From Streptomyces sp. NBC_00259 (GTDB lineage Bacteria; Actinomycetota; Actinomycetes; Streptomycetales; Streptomycetaceae), in contig NZ_CP108080.1 of NCBI RefSeq assembly GCF_036181745.1, positions 1,488,001 to 1,552,000 of the forward strand: a stretch of 64,000 nucleotides of DNA, in the 5' to 3' direction. The notes under the pieces are model-generated. The model saw only the letters and a program-made list of their open reading frames with translations. It was not told the origin of the DNA and searched no databases. Both the position numbers and the translations under genes were made by a program. Below are positions 50,262-59,360 of the stretch, piece after piece. How positions within the stretch are numbered: the stretch's first letter is position 1; every line of letters begins with the position of its first letter.

Positions 50262-51907
50262 CGACCCACCTCGAATCCGCTCCCGCCGCCCTCATCGCCG
50301 CCGCCGTGGCGCTGCTGACGGGAGCACGCGGATGCCTGTCCGGCATACGGGGCCTCGGCCGGGGGCGACCGGCGCGGGTGGTGGCGGTCGTCGTCGGGGT
50401 CGGCGCCCTCGTGATGGGGGCCGCCGGGAGCGCCGCGGCGCATCCGCTGGGGAACTTCTCGGTGAACCGGTACGACGGGCTCGTCGTCGCCGAGGGCGAG
50501 TTGAGGGTCGACCACGTCGAGGACCTGGCGGAGATCCCGACCGCCAGGGTCCACCCGGAGGCGATGCCGACGGGCCGCCTCGCCGCCTGGGCGAAGGAGC
50601 GGTGCGCGGCCGCGGCGGGCGGGGCGCGGCTGACGGTGGACGGGCGGGCGGTGGCGCTCGGTGTCGCGTCCACGCGTGCCGAGGTCCGTCCGGGGCAGGC
50701 CGGGCTGCCCACGCTGCGCGTGGAGTGTGCGATGCGGGCGCCGCTGCCGGACGGGAAGGCGAGCCTGGACTTCCGGGCCGGCGGCGGTGAGGGTTCCGGC
50801 TGGCGGGAGGTCACGGCCCGGGGCGACCGTACGACGCTGTCCTCGTCGGACGTTCCGCGGGACTCCGTGTCGCGCCGGCTCTCCGCATACCCGGAAGGGC
50901 TTCTCGACTCCCCTCCCGACCGCACGGCAGCGTCCCTCACCGTCGTCCCGGGCGGACCCGCCCTCGGCGACGGCCCGGCGTCGGCGGCACCTCCCTCCGT
51001 GCTGCCGCGCGGCGCCGACCGCTGGACCCAGGCCCTGACCGGTCTCGTCGAACGACGCGACCTCACCGTGTCGTTCGGCGCGCTCGCCCTCCTGATCGCC
51101 CTGGCCCTCGGCGCCCTTCACGCCCTCGCCCCCGGCCACGGAAAGACGCTGATGGCCGCGGCGGCGGCCGCCGGCGGCCGGAACTCGCTGCGCGAGGTGC
51201 TGGCCCTCGGCGCCTCCGTGACCGTGACCCACACTCTCGGGGTCTTCGCTCTCGGCGCCCTCATCGCGGCGGGCTCGGCCGTCACCCCGACGATCGTCGG
51301 CTGGCTGGGCATGGCGAGTGGGGTCCTGGTCACCGTGGCGGGCGCGCTGCTGGTCCGCAGGGCATGGCACGACCGGGCGCACGGGCGCGGGCACACCCAC
51401 GTCCACTGGCCGGGCGGCGGGCACACACACGATCACGACCACAGCCACGACCTCAGCCACAGCCACAGCCACGACCACGACCACCACGAGGGCGACAGCC
51501 ATGGCCACGAGCACCACAGCCACGGCAAGGAGCACGGCAAGGGCCTCGGGAAGGACCACGGCAAGGGCCAACCGCTGCGCCGCAGCGTGCTCCTCGGCTT
51601 CGCCGGCGGCCTCGTCCCCAGCCCGTCCGCCGTGGTCGTGCTGGTCGGTGCCGCCGCGCTCGGCCACGCCTGGTTCGGGCTGCTGCTCGTCGTCGCGTAC
51701 GGAGCCGGCCTGGCCCTCACCCTCGCCGCGGCCGGTTTCGCCGTCGTACGGATCGGGGCGCGGGTGACGGCGTGGCTGACCCGGCAGCGGTCCGCGGGAC
51801 GGCTGGCCGGCTTCGTCCGGCGGACCGCGCCGCTGAGCACCTCCGTCGCCGTTCTCGTACTGGGATGCGGATTGGTGTTCAGGGGGGCCGCAGGAGCCAT
51901 GAGTTGA
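50258..51907 (+). CDS. NicO-family nickel/cobalt transporter with large extracytoplasmic and His-rich regions
   Basis: 549 residues. The first part (about 25-60) is a signal/membrane segment, then an extracytoplasmic domain beginning AAHPLGNFSVNRYDGLVV. NicO helices start near residue 268 (LTVSFGALALLIALALGALH, then ALAPGHGKTLMAAAAAAG, with the HxPGHGK-type motif). A loop near 370-435 holds about 25 histidines (HTHVHWPGGGHTHDHDHSHD) and precedes the second helix bundle. It should export or import Ni2+ or Co2+; NicO/RcnA relatives export. It is the third gene of the coupled operon and lies 58 bases before the kinase. Confidence 0.83.
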   Translation: MTTHLESAPAALIAAAVALLTGARGCLSGIRGLGRGRPARVVAVVVGVGALVMGAAGSAAAHPLGNFSVNRYDGLVVAEGELRVDHVEDLAEIPTARVHPEAMPTGRLAAWAKERCAAAAGGARLTVDGRAVALGVASTRAEVRPGQAGLPTLRVECAMRAPLPDGKASLDFRAGGGEGSGWREVTARGDRTTLSSSDVPRDSVSRRLSAYPEGLLDSPPDRTAASLTVVPGGPALGDGPASAAPPSVLPRGADRWTQALTGLVERRDLTVSFGALALLIALALGALHALAPGHGKTLMAAAAAAGGRNSLREVLALGASVTVTHTLGVFALGALIAAGSAVTPTIVGWLGMASGVLVTVAGALLVRRAWHDRAHGRGHTHVHWPGGGHTHDHDHSHDLSHSHSHDHDHHEGDSHGHEHHSHGKEHGKGLGKDHGKGQPLRRSVLLGFAGGLVPSPSAVVVLVGAAALGHAWFGLLLVVAYGAGLALTLAAAGFAVVRIGARVTAWLTRQRSAGRLAGFVRRTAPLSTSVAVLVLGCGLVFRGAAGAMS

Positions 51908-51965
51908 GCTAGCTTGGAGGGGTTTCCACCGTGATGGTCGCTCTGCTGCGGATGGGGGGCTCGTG

Positions 51966-53717
51966 ATGAGCGAAGTGCCGGGCGGCGGTCGGGACGACGA
52001 GACGCTGGTCGCGGGGAGGTACCGGCTGCTCGGTCGCCTCGGCGAGGGCGGTATGGGGGTCGTGTGGCGGGCCCGCGACGAGCTGCTGGGGCGGGACGTC
52101 GCGGTCAAGGAGGTCCGCGCGCCCGACGCGCTCGGCACCACCGATGTGCGGCGGCTCTACGCGCGCCTGGAGCGTGAGGGCTGGGCCGCCGCCCGGATCT
52201 CGCACCGCAATGTGGTCACGGTCTATGACGTGGCCTCCCACGACGGGCGGCCGTGGATCGTGATGGAGCTGGTTCGCGGCCTCTCCCTCTCCGAAGCGCT
52301 CGCCGCGGAGGGCCCGATGGCCCCGCAGCGGGCGGCACGCGTCGGGGCCGAGGTGCTCGCCGCGCTCCGCGCCGCCCACGAGGCGGGGGTGCTCCACCGG
52401 GACGTGAAACCCGGAAACGTGCTGCTCGCCAACGACGGCCGCGTCGTCCTCACGGACTTCGGGATCGCGATGGTGGAGGGCACGTCCAACCTGACGATGA
52501 CCGGCGAGCTGGTCGGCTCGCCGGAGTTCCTCGCTCCCGAGCGGGCGCTGGGCCGCACACCCGGGCCCGAGTCGGACCTCTGGTCGCTCGGAGTCCTGTT
52601 GTACGCGGCGGTGGAAGGGCAGTCACCGTTCCGTCAGGACACGCCGCTCAGCACGCTGCGCGCGGTCGTCGACGAGGAACTGCCCGTACCGCGCAGGGCG
52701 GGCGCGCTGGAACCCGTGATCGCCGGGTTGCTGCGGAAGGATCCGGCGGAGCGGCTGTCCGCCGGGGAGGCCGAGCGGCAGCTGCGGATCCTCGGAGCGG
52801 GCGGCACACCGCGGGCCGATCCCCCGCCGGCCGCGGGTCCCCAGGCGGTCACGGTCACCTCCGCGGCGCCCGCGACCCCGGCCACACCTGTCGGGGTCTT
52901 CGGGCCCCCCACCCCCACGGCCACGACGGCGCCGTCCCTGGGGACCGGCGCCCCTCCTCCGGAGCGTCCACGCCGTGCCGTCGTCGTCCTGATCGCCGGG
53001 ATCGCGGCGCTGCTGCTCTCGATCGGCGGCCTCACGTACGCCCTGCTGAACAACGGTGGCCTGGGCGGCAACGGCGGGAGGGGCGACAAGGGAGGCGGCG
53101 GCTCCGCGACCGGCGGTTCGGCGAGCGGGCGCGGTGCGGCGAGCGGGGGCGGTTCCGCGGACGGGGGCGCGACGGACGGCGGCCCCTCAGCACCCGTCGC
53201 GAGTTCGTCCCCGCCCAAGAGCGGGGGCGCGGCGACCGGTGGGCACGGCTCGGCGACTCAGAAGCCTCCGCAGAGCGTGCATGTGGACGTCCGCGCGGTC
53301 CACGGCGGTTACCGCGGGGCCTGCCCGGCCCCCGGAGCCGAGGCGCCCTCCTTCCGGGCGACGGTGACCGTGGGCCGTACCCCGGTCTCCGTCGGCTACC
53401 GCTGGGTGACCAGGAGCGGCCGGAGTTCGGACGGCGGCTGGAAAGCACTCGACTTCCCCTCCGGGGAGGGGAAGTCGCGGCAGATCGATCACGTCGAGCT
53501 GACGTACACACCGGGTACGACACACCACGACCAGATCCGGGTGGAGGTCCGGAGTCCGGTCGCGGCGCGGTCGAAGTGGGTGGCGTTCTCGGTGACCTGT
53601 GACGAGGAGGAGTCCCCGACGGGCACCCCTTCCTCGCCGGGCTACCCGTCGGACGCGGCTGACGGGGGTGACGGAGGTGACGGGGGTCAGGCCACCGAAC
53701 GGAACGGGGGCAGGTAG
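51966..53717 (+). CDS. PknB-type serine/threonine protein kinase with extracytoplasmic domain
   Basis: 583 residues from ATG 51966, six bases after GGGGGG. The kinase domain (about 15-275) has LGEGGMGVVWRARD, AVKEV, VLHRDVKPGNVLL, LTDFGIAM and SPEFLAPE, all catalytic residues intact. A membrane helix lies near residues 337-362. Outside is a Gly/Ser-rich stalk and a beta-rich sensor region (about 435-545), with a tail of DGG repeats. There are no PASTA repeats. It may sense metal or wall stress; the upstream NicO operon is close but separated by 58 bases. The last 31 bases overlap the convergent esterase gene. Confidence 0.86.
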   Translation: MSEVPGGGRDDETLVAGRYRLLGRLGEGGMGVVWRARDELLGRDVAVKEVRAPDALGTTDVRRLYARLEREGWAAARISHRNVVTVYDVASHDGRPWIVMELVRGLSLSEALAAEGPMAPQRAARVGAEVLAALRAAHEAGVLHRDVKPGNVLLANDGRVVLTDFGIAMVEGTSNLTMTGELVGSPEFLAPERALGRTPGPESDLWSLGVLLYAAVEGQSPFRQDTPLSTLRAVVDEELPVPRRAGALEPVIAGLLRKDPAERLSAGEAERQLRILGAGGTPRADPPPAAGPQAVTVTSAAPATPATPVGVFGPPTPTATTAPSLGTGAPPPERPRRAVVVLIAGIAALLLSIGGLTYALLNNGGLGGNGGRGDKGGGGSATGGSASGRGAASGGGSADGGATDGGPSAPVASSSPPKSGGAATGGHGSATQKPPQSVHVDVRAVHGGYRGACPAPGAEAPSFRATVTVGRTPVSVGYRWVTRSGRSSDGGWKALDFPSGEGKSRQIDHVELTYTPGTTHHDQIRVEVRSPVAARSKWVAFSVTCDEEESPTGTPSSPGYPSDAADGGDGGDGGQATERNGGR

Positions 53718-54496
53718 CCGCCGGACTGTCCGGAGGCGGTCGGGTGGTACGACTCGCCGATGTTCAGCCAGTTGACGCTGTGCAGCCACGCGGAGCCCGA
53801 GCAGATCTCGTGCCCGGTGAACGCCGGGGCGACATCGGCGAAGGTGAATCCGTGGTCGGCGACACGCTTGGCGATGGCGGCGTTGAGGTGGTCGGCACCG
53901 CTGTTGATCGCGGCGCGTTCGTTCTCGCTGAGTCCGGTGATGCAGCTTCCGTTGAGTCTGTAGAAGCGCGGGTAGCCGAGGACGACGACACGGGCCGAGG
54001 GGGCCTTGGTCCTGATCGCCGAGTACACCGAGTCGAGGCGGCCGGGCAGGGTCGTGTCGACGTAGCGCTTCGCCTCTGCGACGCGCGCGATGCAGGTGCT
54101 CTCGGACTGCAGGACGCAGGTCGTCATGACGTCGGCGAAGCCGGCGTCGTTGCCGCCGATGGTGAGGGACACGAGGTCGGTCGCGGAGGTGAGCGGTCCG
54201 AGCTGGCCCGCCGTCACATCATTCGTACGAGCACCCGAGCAGGCGGTGAAGGCGAACGACGAGGGTGAGTTGGCTGCTGCCCAGAGGGCGGGGTAGGCCC
54301 TGTTGGTGCGCTTGCAGTCGCCGCTGCCGCTGATGTAGGCGCCGGCTCCGAGGCCCGAGGAGTACGAGTCGCCGAGGGCCACGTAGTCGACGGCTGCCGC
54401 GGACTGGGCGGCCTGGGCCTGGCCCGTTCCGGTGAGGGCGAGGACTGCGCCGAGGAGGAGTGAGGATGAGATTGCCGCGATTCGGGACAGTTTCAT
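53687..54496 (-). CDS. Secreted SGNH/GDSL-type esterase
   Basis: 269 residues from the ATG 54494-54496, with GGGAGG before it. The Sec signal (MKLSRIAAISSSLLLGAVLA, ending AQA about residue 32) exports it. The SGNH triad/oxyanion blocks are GDSYSSG (Ser44), a Gly in SGSGDCKR, GGNDAGF and SYHPTASGQ (His). Disulphide cysteines in CKRTNRAYP and in TTCVLQSESTC fit Streptomyces extracellular lipases/esterases. It hydrolyses acyl esters in the medium. The gene is alone, facing the kinase. Confidence 0.88.
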   Translation of the reverse strand: MKLSRIAAISSSLLLGAVLALTGTGQAQAAQSAAAVDYVALGDSYSSGLGAGAYISGSGDCKRTNRAYPALWAAANSPSSFAFTACSGARTNDVTAGQLGPLTSATDLVSLTIGGNDAGFADVMTTCVLQSESTCIARVAEAKRYVDTTLPGRLDSVYSAIRTKAPSARVVVLGYPRFYRLNGSCITGLSENERAAINSGADHLNAAIAKRVADHGFTFADVAPAFTGHEICSGSAWLHSVNWLNIGESYHPTASGQSGGYLPPFRSVA

Positions 54497-54692
54497 GGAA
54501 CCTCCCATTAGCAGGATCTCTGCTCAACTGTCGTAGCATGTCCCTCAGTTCACGGGAAGTGTTCATGCCAAGAACAGTGGGCGAGCAGCAAGGAGCCCGG
54601 GGACGCGCTTCTTGACGGACCGTCGGACGAGGCCCGACCATGACAGGCCTCAGCATCCAGGCAATCCGGTTCCTCCGGGGGCAAACACGCCC

Positions 54693-55094
54693 ATGCAGAC
54701 GATCTTCAGCAAACCCGCCCTACTCCGGACGGATGTCCTGCCGGTGCTCGCAGGTATGGCCCTCACCGTGTCCGCGACCGGCGCAGCACTGGCGCTCGCG
54801 GGGCTCGAATCGCCGCTTCGCGCGCCGTTCGCGCTCTTCTGTCTCACCGTCGCGCCGGCGGCCGGACTCGCCGCGGCGCTGCGCCCGTTGGCCGCCGGGA
54901 CCTGCGCACGTATCACGCTCTCGTCGGCCGGCGCGATCCTCGTCGATCTTCTGGTCGCATGGTCATTGCGCGCACTGGACCTGTGGTCCACGGAAAGCGG
55001 AGTCACAGGCGTCGCTGCGATCACTTTCTTTCTCTTTGTCATCGCAATGTGGAACAGGCCTGCGCATTTCAGCCCGCGCAGGAAAAAGTTGTAA
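54693..55094 (+). CDS. Small membrane protein, hypothetical
   Basis: 133 residues from ATG 54693. Four hydrophobic helices are visible: DVLPVLAGMALTVSATGAAL, LRAPFALFCLTVAPAAGLAA, AGAILVDLLVAWSLRALDL and GVTGVAAITFFLFVIAMWN. It ends in a basic tail (SPRRKKL). No family is recognised. Codon use is slightly less biased than that of its neighbours. It lies before the polysaccharide operon and may belong to it, but a 325-base gap and a separate promoter follow. Confidence 0.65.
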   Translation: MQTIFSKPALLRTDVLPVLAGMALTVSATGAALALAGLESPLRAPFALFCLTVAPAAGLAAALRPLAAGTCARITLSSAGAILVDLLVAWSLRALDLWSTESGVTGVAAITFFLFVIAMWNRPAHFSPRRKKL

Positions 55095-55419
55095 AAAGCG
55101 GAGTCGACGGCCCAGGTCTTGTCATACAGTCCTAATCATCAATACCGTCGTACATCCACCCGCAACGGTCCATCTTTCAAGGCGACTCCTGGGGAGGGGT
55201 CATTCGTCGCGACGGACCGTGGCGGGGCGCGGTAGGGGGGTGCCGCGCTCGGTCGCACTTGTGCCGAGTCGCGTACCGCGCGGCCAGCTATGCCAGCTCG
55301 CCCAGCCTGTACGGAGATCCATGCCGTCATGGCCGGGGTGAGAGCCCCCCTTTCGAACCGGACACTCATCCGGACTGCCCGGGGGCGGGCGGTCCACCGG
55401 ACGAGAGGGAAACCGACTC
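55095..55419 (+). promoter_or_regulatory. Long leader and promoter of the glycosyltransferase operon
   Basis: This 325-base stretch has no gene. TTGTCA (55119-55124), 18 bases, then TACCGT (55143-55148) form a good promoter. The transcript would start near 55155, giving a leader of about 265 bases. Within it ACGGTCC (55165-55171) can pair with GGACCGT (55214-55220) around a 42-base loop, and GC-rich stems follow. No known riboswitch class is recognised. Confidence 0.5.
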
Positions 55420-56301
55420 ATGAGCTCGTTCCTGCGCCCGGCGGTCCCGGATCCTCATGATCCGCTGACCACGGCCACAGCCATCGCTTCGGCCACCGCC
55501 ACGGCAACGGCCACCGCCACACTCGGCCGGATACCGGCCCAGTACCGCCCGATCTCCTCTCATCTCGCCATCGCACCACCGGTCAGCGTCGTGATCCCCG
55601 CCATGAACGAGGCGGAGAACCTTCCGCACGTCTTCGGGACACTGCCCGAATGGATCCATGAGGTCGTCCTCGTCGACGGCAACTCGACGGACGACACGGT
55701 CAACGTCGCACGGGAACTGTGGCCCGGAGTCAAGGTCGTCAAGCAGGCCGGCAAGGGCAAGGGGGACGCCCTGATCAGCGGCTTCGCCGCCTGCACCGGC
55801 GACATCATCGTCATGGTCGACGCGGACGGCTCCGCGGACGGCCAGGAGATCGTCAGCTATGTGTCCGCCCTGGTCGGCGGCGCCGACTTCGCCAAGGGCT
55901 CGCGCTTCGCCAACGGCGGCGGCACGGACGACATGACCCCCATCCGCAAGCTCGGCAACCGCGTCCTGTGCGGCATCGTCAACGCCAAGTTCGGCGCCCG
56001 CTACACGGACCTCTGCTACGGCTACAACGCGTTCTGGCGCCACTGCCTGGACAGCATCGCCCTGGACTGCACCGGCTTCGAGATCGAGACCCTGATGAAC
56101 ATCCGGGTCGTCAAGGCCGGACTGCGCGTCCAGGAAGTGCCCAGCCACGAGTACCTGCGCATCCACGGCGTCAGCAACCTGCGCGCCGTCCGGGACGGGC
56201 TGCGGGTCCTCAAGGTGATCCTCCAGGAGAAGGGAGTCCGCCGCGCCGCGCGCCGGAGCCCCGTCCTCACCCTCAACATGCCGCGGGGAGAGGTCTCTTG
56301 A
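55420..56301 (+). CDS. Family 2 glycosyltransferase (polyprenyl-phosphate sugar transferase-like)
   Basis: 293 residues. GT-A fold: VSVVIPAMNEAENLPHVFGT (about 50-69), VVLVDGNSTDDTVNVA, the metal-binding VDADGS near residue 130, and FAKGSRF; similar to dolichol-phosphate mannose synthases without C-terminal membrane helices. The product would be a lipid-linked or polymer-bound sugar. The first 40 residues are a low-complexity Thr/Ala tail (ATAIASATATATATATLG) not seen in most relatives. It is the first gene of a coupled operon with a second GT2 and a NodB deacetylase. Confidence 0.87.
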   Translation: MSSFLRPAVPDPHDPLTTATAIASATATATATATLGRIPAQYRPISSHLAIAPPVSVVIPAMNEAENLPHVFGTLPEWIHEVVLVDGNSTDDTVNVARELWPGVKVVKQAGKGKGDALISGFAACTGDIIVMVDADGSADGQEIVSYVSALVGGADFAKGSRFANGGGTDDMTPIRKLGNRVLCGIVNAKFGARYTDLCYGYNAFWRHCLDSIALDCTGFEIETLMNIRVVKAGLRVQEVPSHEYLRIHGVSNLRAVRDGLRVLKVILQEKGVRRAARRSPVLTLNMPRGEVS

Positions 56302-57320
56302 GCGGGTACCACCGGACGTTCTCCGTGGTGATCTGCGTCTACACGGAGGACCGCTGGCAGGACATCCTCGCGGCCGTCGAGTCCGTACGCGCGCAGTCGC
56401 TCCCGGCGCTGGAGACGCTGCTCGTCGTCGACCACAACCCGGCGCTGCTGAACCGCCTCATCGAGGAGTTCACGGAGCTCCGGACACGGGGAGAGGAGGT
56501 GCGGGTGCTCGCCAACGCGGGCCCCCGCGGCCTCTCCGCCGGCCGCAACACCGGAATCGCCGCCGCCCGCGGCGAGTTCGTGGCCTTCCTCGACGACGAC
56601 GCCGTGGCCGAGCGGGACTGGCTGCGGTACTTCGCCGAGTCCTACGACGACCCGCGGGTGATGGCCGTCGGCGGCAGGACCCGGCCGGCCTGGGCCTCGG
56701 GCCGCAGACCGGCCTGGTTCCCCGAGGAGTTCGACTGGGTCGTCGGCTGTACGTACCGGGGGCTGCCGCACGGCCGCGTCCCGGTGCGCAACGTCCTCGG
56801 CGGAAACGCGTCCTTCCGCCGCAGCGCCTTCGACGCCACCGGAGGATTCGCCACCGGCATCGGCCGTGACGGTGACAAACGGCCACTGGGGTGCGAGGAG
56901 ACCGAGCTGTGCATCCGGCTCGGCCGGGCCCTGCCGGACGCGGTCCTGCTGATCGACGACCGCGCCGTCATCCACCACAAGGTCCCCGCCGGACGGGAGC
57001 GCTTCCGCTACTTCCGTACACGTACCTACGCGGAGGGCCTGTCCAAGGCGCTGGTCTCCCACAGCGTCGGCAGTGCCAAGGGGCTGGAGACCGAACGGCG
57101 GTACACCACCCGGGTGCTCCCGGCAGGCGTCGCGCGAGGGCTGCGCGACGCACTGCTGGGCCGCCCGGGCGGCGCGGGCCGGGCCGGCGCGATCGTCACC
57201 GGCGTCGCCACGGCCGCGGCCGGGTACGCGATGGCGAGCGTCCGCACCCGATCCGGGGTGGCTTTCTCCCACGGCCCGATCGCCGCGTACGCGCCGGGAG
57301 CGGAGGGCGGCACGCCATGA
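56298..57320 (+). CDS. Family 2 glycosyltransferase (WcaA-like)
   Basis: 340 residues from TTG 56298, overlapping the preceding stop (TTGA) with GGGGAGAGG just upstream. GT-A features: FSVVICVYTEDRWQDILAAV, PRGLSAGRNTGIAAARGEFV, FLDDDAV (metal site), NVLGGNASFRRSAFDATGGF and ETELCIRLGR. It likely adds a sugar from NDP-sugar to a growing exopolysaccharide. A C-terminal helix (GAIVTGVATAAAGYAMA) may touch the membrane. The three genes 55420-58114 are coupled by overlapping stop-start codons. Confidence 0.87.
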   Translation: MSGYHRTFSVVICVYTEDRWQDILAAVESVRAQSLPALETLLVVDHNPALLNRLIEEFTELRTRGEEVRVLANAGPRGLSAGRNTGIAAARGEFVAFLDDDAVAERDWLRYFAESYDDPRVMAVGGRTRPAWASGRRPAWFPEEFDWVVGCTYRGLPHGRVPVRNVLGGNASFRRSAFDATGGFATGIGRDGDKRPLGCEETELCIRLGRALPDAVLLIDDRAVIHHKVPAGRERFRYFRTRTYAEGLSKALVSHSVGSAKGLETERRYTTRVLPAGVARGLRDALLGRPGGAGRAGAIVTGVATAAAGYAMASVRTRSGVAFSHGPIAAYAPGAEGGTP

Positions 57321-58114
57321 CCGCCGTGAACCAGGCCGTGCCGATCCTCATGTACCACGCGATCGGGCACCGGACCGCTCCGGCGACGCACGGACTGTCC
57401 GTGGCGCCGGAGGCGTTCGCCGAGCAGATGGACCTGCTCGGCGGGCGCGGGTTCACACCCGTCACCACCGCGGAGCTCGGGCGGGCGTGGCGGCACGGTG
57501 TTCCGCTGCCGCCACGGCCGGTGCTGATCACCTTCGACGACGGCTACGAGGGCGTGCACCGGCACGCCCTCCCCGTCCTCGCCAAGCACGGCTTCTCCTC
57601 GACCCTGTTCGTGTCGACGGGCTGGCTGCGGGGCGCGCACGACACGGGCGGCGCGCTCGACACGATGCTGGACTGGGACCAGGTACGGGCACTGGTCGCC
57701 GCGGGCACGGAGATCGGCGGCCATACGCACACCCATCCGCAGCTCGACCAGCTGGACGATCCGCGGCTGCGCCACGAGACCCTGCACTGCCGGGAGATCA
57801 TCGCCGGGGAACTGGGCGCGGCGCCGCTCTCGTTCGCCTATCCGTACGGCTACTCCAGCCGGCGCGTCAGACAGGCGGTGCGCGCGGCCGGCTTCGCCCA
57901 GTCACTGGCGGTGGGCAACGCGCTGGCGCGCCGGCGCCAGGGCCCGTACGCGCTGGAGCGGGTGACCGTGCGGCGCTCCACCGGCATCGAGGAGTTCGAG
58001 CGGCTCGTCGAAGGCCGGGGCATCGCCCGCGGCTTCGCCAGGGACCGGGCACTGACCAAGGGGTACGCCGTGGTGCGCCGGACCCGGAGGGCGGTGCGAC
58101 TTCTCCGCACATGA
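57317..58114 (+). CDS. NodB-type polysaccharide deacetylase
   Basis: 265 residues from ATG 57317, overlapping the previous stop by ATGA. NodB/CE4 marks: VPILMYHAI, LITFDDGYEG (catalytic Asp pair, about 75-82), GHTHTHPQL (metal His pair) and LSFAYPYGY. It removes acetyl from an N-acetylated sugar, probably of the polymer made by the two upstream transferases. There is no signal peptide, so it may act on intracellular or lipid-linked precursors. Last gene of the operon. Confidence 0.88.
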   Translation: MTAVNQAVPILMYHAIGHRTAPATHGLSVAPEAFAEQMDLLGGRGFTPVTTAELGRAWRHGVPLPPRPVLITFDDGYEGVHRHALPVLAKHGFSSTLFVSTGWLRGAHDTGGALDTMLDWDQVRALVAAGTEIGGHTHTHPQLDQLDDPRLRHETLHCREIIAGELGAAPLSFAYPYGYSSRRVRQAVRAAGFAQSLAVGNALARRRQGPYALERVTVRRSTGIEEFERLVEGRGIARGFARDRALTKGYAVVRRTRRAVRLLRT

Positions 58115-58169
58115 GTTCGAGACCGGTCCGCGACGGCACACGTCAAAAGGCCGTGCACGGAGGGCTGCC

Positions 58170-59282
58170 GTGCCGGATCATGGCGCCATGACTGCCAACC
58201 CTGAGGACTCTGTGCCGATCCGGCTCAACGTCGACGACAGCGACTCGCCGTCGGACGTCGTGGACGCGCTGTTCCTCGGCCGCTTCGCGACGGGCGAGCA
58301 GCCGTACTCGCACAGTTCGACGATCGACCGGGTCAAGCCCGGCGCCACACTGCTGCCGCCGGGCGCCCGGGTGCTGCGTGCCGCGCGCGACGACGACCGC
58401 AGCGCGACGCTCGCCGACGGCGACGGCTGGACCCTGCTGATCTCCCGCTGGAACCGCGGTGCCGACGTCACGGTCACCGCGGTCAGCTCCGAACTCGCCG
58501 AGAAGATCCACAAGCAGGCCACGGAAGGCGTCCAGGACGAGCCGGAACCCCAGCCGGAGAACGTCACGATGGGCTTCTGGTACGTGTCCCCGCGTCGTGG
58601 CCCGCACCGCACCACCCGCCAGATCAGCGCCGGTACGTGGGAGGAGGTACGGCCCAACTACACGACGCCGGTGGCCGAGGCGATGGACCGGCTGATGAAG
58701 GTGACCCCGGACGACATCGCGGGCCGGCTGCTCCTGCTCCACGGCCCCCCGGGCACGGGGAAGACATCGGCGCTGCGGACGCTGGCGCGCTCATGGCGCG
58801 ACTGGTGCCAGGTGGACTGTGTCCTCGACCCGGAGCGGCTGTTCAACGACGTCGGCTATCTGATGGACATCGCCATCGGCGAGGACGAGGGCACGGCGAA
58901 GGGCCGGTGGCGGCTGCTGCTCCTGGAGGACTGCGACGAGCTGATCCGCGGCGAGGCCCGGCACACGGCGGGCCAGGCGCTGTCCCGGCTGCTGAACCTG
59001 ACGGACGGGCTGCTCGGCCAGGGCCGCAACGTCCTGGTGGGCGTCACCACCAACGAGGACCTGGAGCGGCTGCACCCCGCGGTGGTCCGGCCGGGCCGCT
59101 GTCTGGCCCGTATCGAGGTCGGTTCGCTCACCCGCAAGGAGGCGGTGTCGTGGCTGGGCACCGAGGAGGGCGTGGGCCGCGAGGGTGCGACCCTGGCCGA
59201 GCTGTACGCGCTGCGGCGCGGCACGAATCCGGCGTCGGTCCCGGCGCAGCACGACGGCGCGGACGCGGGGCTGTATCTCTGA
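58170..59282 (+). CDS. AAA family ATPase (DUF5925 N-terminal domain)
   Basis: 370 residues from GTG 58170, five bases after GGAGGG; an ATG at 58188 is possible but has no ribosome site. The N-terminal part (about 1-165) is the Streptomyces DUF5925-like region. AAA core: GPPGTGKTSALRTLA (Walker A, Lys198), LLLLEDCDEL (Walker B), VGVTTNED (sensor 1) and RPGRCLARIEVG. AAA proteins remodel partners; the target is unknown. It stands alone between the polysaccharide operon and a convergent GntR gene. Confidence 0.82.
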   Translation: MPDHGAMTANPEDSVPIRLNVDDSDSPSDVVDALFLGRFATGEQPYSHSSTIDRVKPGATLLPPGARVLRAARDDDRSATLADGDGWTLLISRWNRGADVTVTAVSSELAEKIHKQATEGVQDEPEPQPENVTMGFWYVSPRRGPHRTTRQISAGTWEEVRPNYTTPVAEAMDRLMKVTPDDIAGRLLLLHGPPGTGKTSALRTLARSWRDWCQVDCVLDPERLFNDVGYLMDIAIGEDEGTAKGRWRLLLLEDCDELIRGEARHTAGQALSRLLNLTDGLLGQGRNVLVGVTTNEDLERLHPAVVRPGRCLARIEVGSLTRKEAVSWLGTEEGVGREGATLAELYALRRGTNPASVPAQHDGADAGLYL

Positions 59283-59312
59283 TCTCCCGCAGTTCCCCCG
59301 GTTCCCCCGGTT

Positions 59313-59335
59313 CCCCCAGGACGAGGTCCTGGGGG
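59313..59335. terminator. Bidirectional terminator between AAA and GntR genes
   Basis: CCCCCAGGAC and GTCCTGGGGG make a perfect 10-bp stem around GAG. It is preceded by three 9-bp TTCCCCC(C/A)G repeats. It serves both convergent genes (stops 59282 and 59361). Confidence 0.75.
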
Positions 59336-59360
59336 GTGAGGAACGGACGGGTGCGGCGCT

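Noticed and set aside
55155..55419. Known riboswitch (ydaO/c-di-AMP or cobalamin) in the glycosyltransferase leader
   Set aside because: I could not find the conserved core sequences of these classes; only a generic long-range stem is visible.
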